Shown here piece after piece: positions 21,501 to 23,677 of a DNA stretch of 23,677 nucleotides. The stretch spans positions 1-23,677 of IMG/VR virus record IMGVR_UViG_3300048918_000005. The stretch is one strand, 5' to 3'. The notes below the pieces were generated by a model. The model was given only the letters and a program-made list of their open reading frames with translations, searched no databases and was not told the origin of the DNA. This stretch comes from a virus. Position 1 is the stretch's first letter. Each line of letters begins with the position of its first letter. The position numbers and the translations under genes are program-made.

Positions 21501-23677
21501 GAATACCTTGGTAGTCTGCGAATTCCTTGTTGAATGCCTTTACGGCATCAGCAGAACGCATAACCTGATTCTGCTCAGACTCGTTAAGTCCAAGCTTTAC
21601 ACCAAGAGTAGTTCCCTCTGCGCCATGCTCACCAAGATTGATACTGTTGAGGTAATCGGTCCAGTCCTTGAAGGTCTCAATACCCATCTTCTTGAACTCG
21701 CCCTTGTACTTCTCCTTGTACTTCTTGAATACAGCAACCTGCTCAGAGTTGGCAGCTTCGGCAATCTTATCGAATACCTTCTTCTTTTCTGCTTCTTGAG
21801 TATTGTCAAAGATGTCCCAAAGGTCCTTAGCGTTCTGTCTTACTGCAACACCGGCCTTCTGCTGAATCGTATTCTCTCCAGCGAAGAATCTACCGAATGA
21901 CTCAGAACCAGTCTGGTCGAACTTCAGGTTGGTGGCGTCACGCATATCTGTGGCAGCATCCTTCAGGCGCTTCTCAATTACAGCAGAAACGTCATCGAAG
22001 TCAATCTGTGCCTTCAGCTTATAGGTGAATACAGCATTGTCATAACGCTGACCCATGATTGCAAGAGCGGTCTTTGTAGCTTCTTCTGCCGCGCTCTTTG
22101 TTCCACCGTGAAGACGAACCTTGACACCCTCTTCAATAGCACGTCCCCACTTCTCAGCCTCGGAAGAATCATAGAACTTCTGCATATCATTGTAAGCGTC
22201 CTTGTTGTTCTTCTTGAACTTGTTCATCTTGTCATTGAGAGAATCTACATTCTTTCCGCCCTGAGCAACAATCTTCTGCTGCTCAGTATATGCGAATCCA
22301 AGAGTCTTTGCCCATGCCTCAGAAGACTTCTCGATATTTTCTTGTTCCTTTCGAGAAGCCGCGACATTCTTATTGATGATGTACCAGGCTGCACCAATTG
22401 CAAGAGCTACTGCCAGCATGGTTCCCATAATTGCTGCTGCTCCACCAAGCTTGGTAACAAGACTTCCAACTGATGAGCTGACTGCACCAATTGCAGCCCT
22501 ACCCATTGTGGCTACTCTTCCGAAGATTGCTCCAGCGGCTCGTCCAAGCCCTGCGATTGCTGGCATGGCCAGAGTCTTGATAGCTACAGCAAACTTGGTT
22601 ACTGGTCCGACAAGCATAGGCCCAATAAGTGCCGCGCCAATTGCCATCTGAGAAATTGTGTACATCATGCTGTCAGCATCGGAAGCCATGACTCCCATGA
22701 ATCCAGCAGCAATTGCTACATTCTGGAAACTGCTTCCCATCTGCTGCCAGCTACGACGTGTACTTGCGGCATTGTTGTTAATGCTGGTGGAAGCGCCCTG
22801 AGCTGCCTGCCAATTTCTTACCTCTGCCTGGGTCATTACTCGACCAGTAGCGTCACGAGTAACACCACCTGCTGTAGTAACAGGACCGACGACAGGAGTA
22901 GTAATTGTTCCTGGACGACCAATTACAGGTGGAGCAGTAGCACCTGCTGATGCTCCTACTCTTGTTGCCTGAGTCAATCCAGTCTGAGCCGCAGTTGCAC
23001 GCGTCAAAGCTGCCGTCAATTCATTGACGACTGCGACAAGAGCTTGTGTCTGGCCAGCCTGAGTCTGCATTGCTGCACCAGCCTGCATTGTGGCAAGACG
23101 TGCTGCAACCTGCTCAGGAAGCAGTGCACGGAATCTGAATATGAGACCGAGCATGCTGGCACCAAGCTGCAATGCCTGTCCAGCAAGGTTAGCGAACAGA
23201 CCTACGAGCATGACAATTGGACCGGCAATGGCACCGGCAATAATTGCAATGGTTGAGAATGTCTTTACTGGACCAGGAAGACTATTGAATGCCTGGACAA
23301 TCTTGGTTACACCCATGACGATGAATCCAGCAATCTCAAGGAATGGCTTACCGGCTTCTGCCAGTTCAACCTTCAGAGTCTCAATTGCAATCTTCAGTCT
23401 TCCTGAAGCTGACTGCTGGAATTGACCAAGCTCTCGGCTGGCACTGTCTGCCCACTGTCCGGATTCCTGCTTAGCAATAGCGTAAGCCTTACCCACCTGA
23501 GTTGTTTCGTCATTGAGGTTACCCATCTCTTCAACGATTGCCTGCAAACGGGTTGTCTGCTGTGTACCGAATAGAGATGCGAATAGAGCCTGACGGTTCT
23601 TTCCTGTGACACCGGCCGTTGCCTTCTGCAATGCCTGGAAGGTAGGAATTACTTCACCATTTGTCTTGTCTGTAAGC
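18535..23677 (-). CDS. Tape measure protein with lysozyme-like and M23 peptidase modules, partial
   Basis: The 5' end is cut off; 1713 residues are visible. The first visible part (LTDKTNGEVIPTFQALQKA and ALFASLFG) is the PhageMin_Tail signature. Long hydrophobic segments lie at about 23182-23262 and 22378-22440. Two blocks of 11-residue repeats (20824-21021 and 20266-20496) form long charged helices. Near 19195-19570 is a lysozyme-like module with TAMQES and YGDRDSLGLFQQRP, and at about 18800-19175 an M23 metallopeptidase module with GTDFGV, YAHLS and HMHFE, the expected zinc-site motifs. The protein sets tail length; the hydrolase modules probably open peptidoglycan during DNA entry. A Gly/Met-rich linker separates the helices from the enzymes. 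The stop codon overlaps the next ATG (TAATG). Confidence 0.93.
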   Translation of the reverse strand, partial: LTDKTNGEVIPTFQALQKATAGVTGKNRQALFASLFGTQQTTRLQAIVEEMGNLNDETTQVGKAYAIAKQESGQWADSASRELGQFQQSASGRLKIAIETLKVELAEAGKPFLEIAGFIVMGVTKIVQAFNSLPGPVKTFSTIAIIAGAIAGPIVMLVGLFANLAGQALQLGASMLGLIFRFRALLPEQVAARLATMQAGAAMQTQAGQTQALVAVVNELTAALTRATAAQTGLTQATRVGASAGATAPPVIGRPGTITTPVVGPVTTAGGVTRDATGRVMTQAEVRNWQAAQGASTSINNNAASTRRSWQQMGSSFQNVAIAAGFMGVMASDADSMMYTISQMAIGAALIGPMLVGPVTKFAVAIKTLAMPAIAGLGRAAGAIFGRVATMGRAAIGAVSSSVGSLVTKLGGAAAIMGTMLAVALAIGAAWYIINKNVAASRKEQENIEKSSEAWAKTLGFAYTEQQKIVAQGGKNVDSLNDKMNKFKKNNKDAYNDMQKFYDSSEAEKWGRAIEEGVKVRLHGGTKSAAEEATKTALAIMGQRYDNAVFTYKLKAQIDFDDVSAVIEKRLKDAATDMRDATNLKFDQTGSESFGRFFAGENTIQQKAGVAVRQNAKDLWDIFDNTQEAEKKKVFDKIAEAANSEQVAVFKKYKEKYKGEFKKMGIETFKDWTDYLNSINLGEHGAEGTTLGVKLGLNESEQNQVMRSADAVKAFNKEFADYQGIPKGKTTYNFDDLKEYIPELQKVQMKLVSVKNAEDMYYSAMRERSKTGKAISEDEKLATLNIYRRMAGLEDATSAEQMFQKSIDNSSDSLKENMDAWSANSDNIGDFVDTYKTALSGARDDDMAQAGKLLDEQMQGELDSINSWSEARSKGLDIAQEKADDRFDARQERTEKRFEAKQEALDKKYEKKQKAFDKRWDNLMEQHDKKWEGRTDAINKMYDAKVKKIEDAIKAEEDAENKRQEIFEKEKTRLQRMASLANQNIDFNMAINSGNLDEAAKIGNNMQADISSWQTEDAAAASQTTSEKKVAGLEAQKDTVEAERDRRLKVIQQMEEVEKKQLEARKEREQEALNAQRDAANKALQVARETAAKKLQIERDAYNKGIQAQREALQKETQDKQKAVTKKYEAAKTAIENELATLKAFVPRNKKELDEQIKKIEAAYKKYGVNLKDKGDDWSKYIKDSLNRNVKVAAEQLKSKIAWDKLGKDVANEISQGAFGLTIGQFSKWVSTGELPKSGLNEKSGKNKSLDAHHEGGLIGYGGSGRTGYSGGRAHSEVDIRAKRGEFMMKDKAVQKYGTDFMENINSGKFGTGGIGGSDGMGLPGLLGAGMAGMMQALIQKGMQLGAEQAMSIGMFGTAIPGAAGIYGGINLSAEQLGNAATIIGVGKGMGATTNDLIVAIMTAMQESNIRNLHYGDRDSLGLFQQRPSQGWGTAEQILTPSYAAAQFFKHLLAMKGRNKLSLTEQAQAVQRSGFPGAYARWEAMAKAVVGATTFNALMGNGGFRRPVNGPVSRDWAHHSNLPRGTDFGVGVGTPVMAAMNGRVTTSKDLRGSGNGGYRSYGRYITIGNGLDSTLYAHLSQRGVSTGQTVRAGQLIGYSGNTGNSTGPHMHFETWRGGKDVPPGTFGIPGLAIGGKVKYDNTIANLHRNEAVLTAPLTAKLENGIDKIDSGSGNTYNFTINADAIKTEIDFEKVITRTLNKIEGNKGRSRVVK
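20266..20496 (-). repeat. Seven 11-residue (hendecad) repeats in the tape measure protein
   Basis: Reading from 20496 downward, consecutive 11-residue units include QLEARKEREQE, ALNAQRDAANK, ALQVARETAAK, KLQIERDAYNK, GIQAQREALQK, ETQDKQKAVTK and KYEAAKTAIEN. Most end in a small or polar residue plus Lys and share an [aliphatic]Q[x]-R pattern. The spacing continues upstream for at least one more unit. This gives a long, straight helix with 11/3 periodicity. Confidence 0.75.
20824..21021 (-). repeat. Six aromatic 11-residue repeats in the tape measure protein
   Basis: Six consecutive 11-residue units: RFDARQERTEK, RFEAKQEALDK, KYEKKQKAFDK, RWDNLMEQHDK, KWEGRTDAINK and MYDAKVKKIED. Position 2 is always aromatic (F, F, Y, W, W, Y), position 3 is Asp or Glu, and five of six end in Lys. 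Aromatic residues at fixed 11-residue spacing are a known trait of tape measure proteins. Confidence 0.8.

Noticed and set aside
1-23677. tRNA genes, CRISPR array, insertion sequences, attachment sites
   Set aside because: I saw no cloverleaf candidates in the short gaps, no regular direct repeats with spacers, no transposase or integrase, and no terminal inverted repeats.

Overview
The window looks like part of a large, tailed (siphovirus-type) bacteriophage genome. Every gene I can support lies on the minus strand, so the reading order runs from position 23677 down to 1. Base composition is close to balanced. Several features point to an actinobacterial host, possibly Streptomyces: an r1t-type holin, cell-wall hydrolase modules in the tape measure protein that resemble actinobacterial ones, FN3-rich tail proteins, frequent TTG/GTG starts, and a promoter placed for a leaderless transcript. 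The host assignment is inference.

Region 23677-7727 is the tail module. It holds a tape measure protein (cut by the window edge) that carries two 11-residue repeat blocks, a lysozyme-like module and an M23 peptidase module. Next come a distal-tail-type protein, a 1064-aa tail-hub/minor tail protein with a lectin-like domain, a very acidic 122-aa protein, a 265-aa minor tail protein, and a 2005-aa fibre with FN3 and carbohydrate-binding-like domains. Most junctions are ATGA or TAATG overlaps, so this reads as one translationally coupled operon. A likely internal promoter sits just before the acidic protein gene.

Region 7726-5047 is a mixed accessory and lysis region. It encodes a coiled-coil protein, a small protein of repeated surface-layer-like units, a fibre-like protein with a lectin-like C-terminus, an HNH endonuclease, a metallophosphoesterase, a two-helix holin and a zinc-ribbon protein. 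No separate endolysin is visible here.

Region 5046-1 is the replication module. In reading order it holds a MerR-like DNA-binding protein, three small proteins, a DnaB-like helicase, a 98-aa protein, a DnaG-like primase with an extra Cys/His cluster, a gp32-like zinc-binding ssDNA-binding protein, a terminator, and the start of a DnaE-type DNA polymerase III alpha subunit (PHP domain). A helicase, primase, SSB and bacterial-type polymerase together suggest a largely self-encoded replisome.

The intergenic gaps are short but informative. Upstream of the SSB, MerR-like and holin genes the gap holds a shared extended -10 motif (TGC-TATACT or TGC-TATAAT), and a weaker relative precedes the polymerase gene. 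Inverted repeats overlap most of these promoters. The two most interesting cases are the holin leader, where an anti-SD lies upstream of an internal promoter, and the acidic tail gene, where a TATAAT is spaced for a leaderless start. I saw no tRNA genes, CRISPR array or insertion sequence, and no gene-free stretch over 300 bases.
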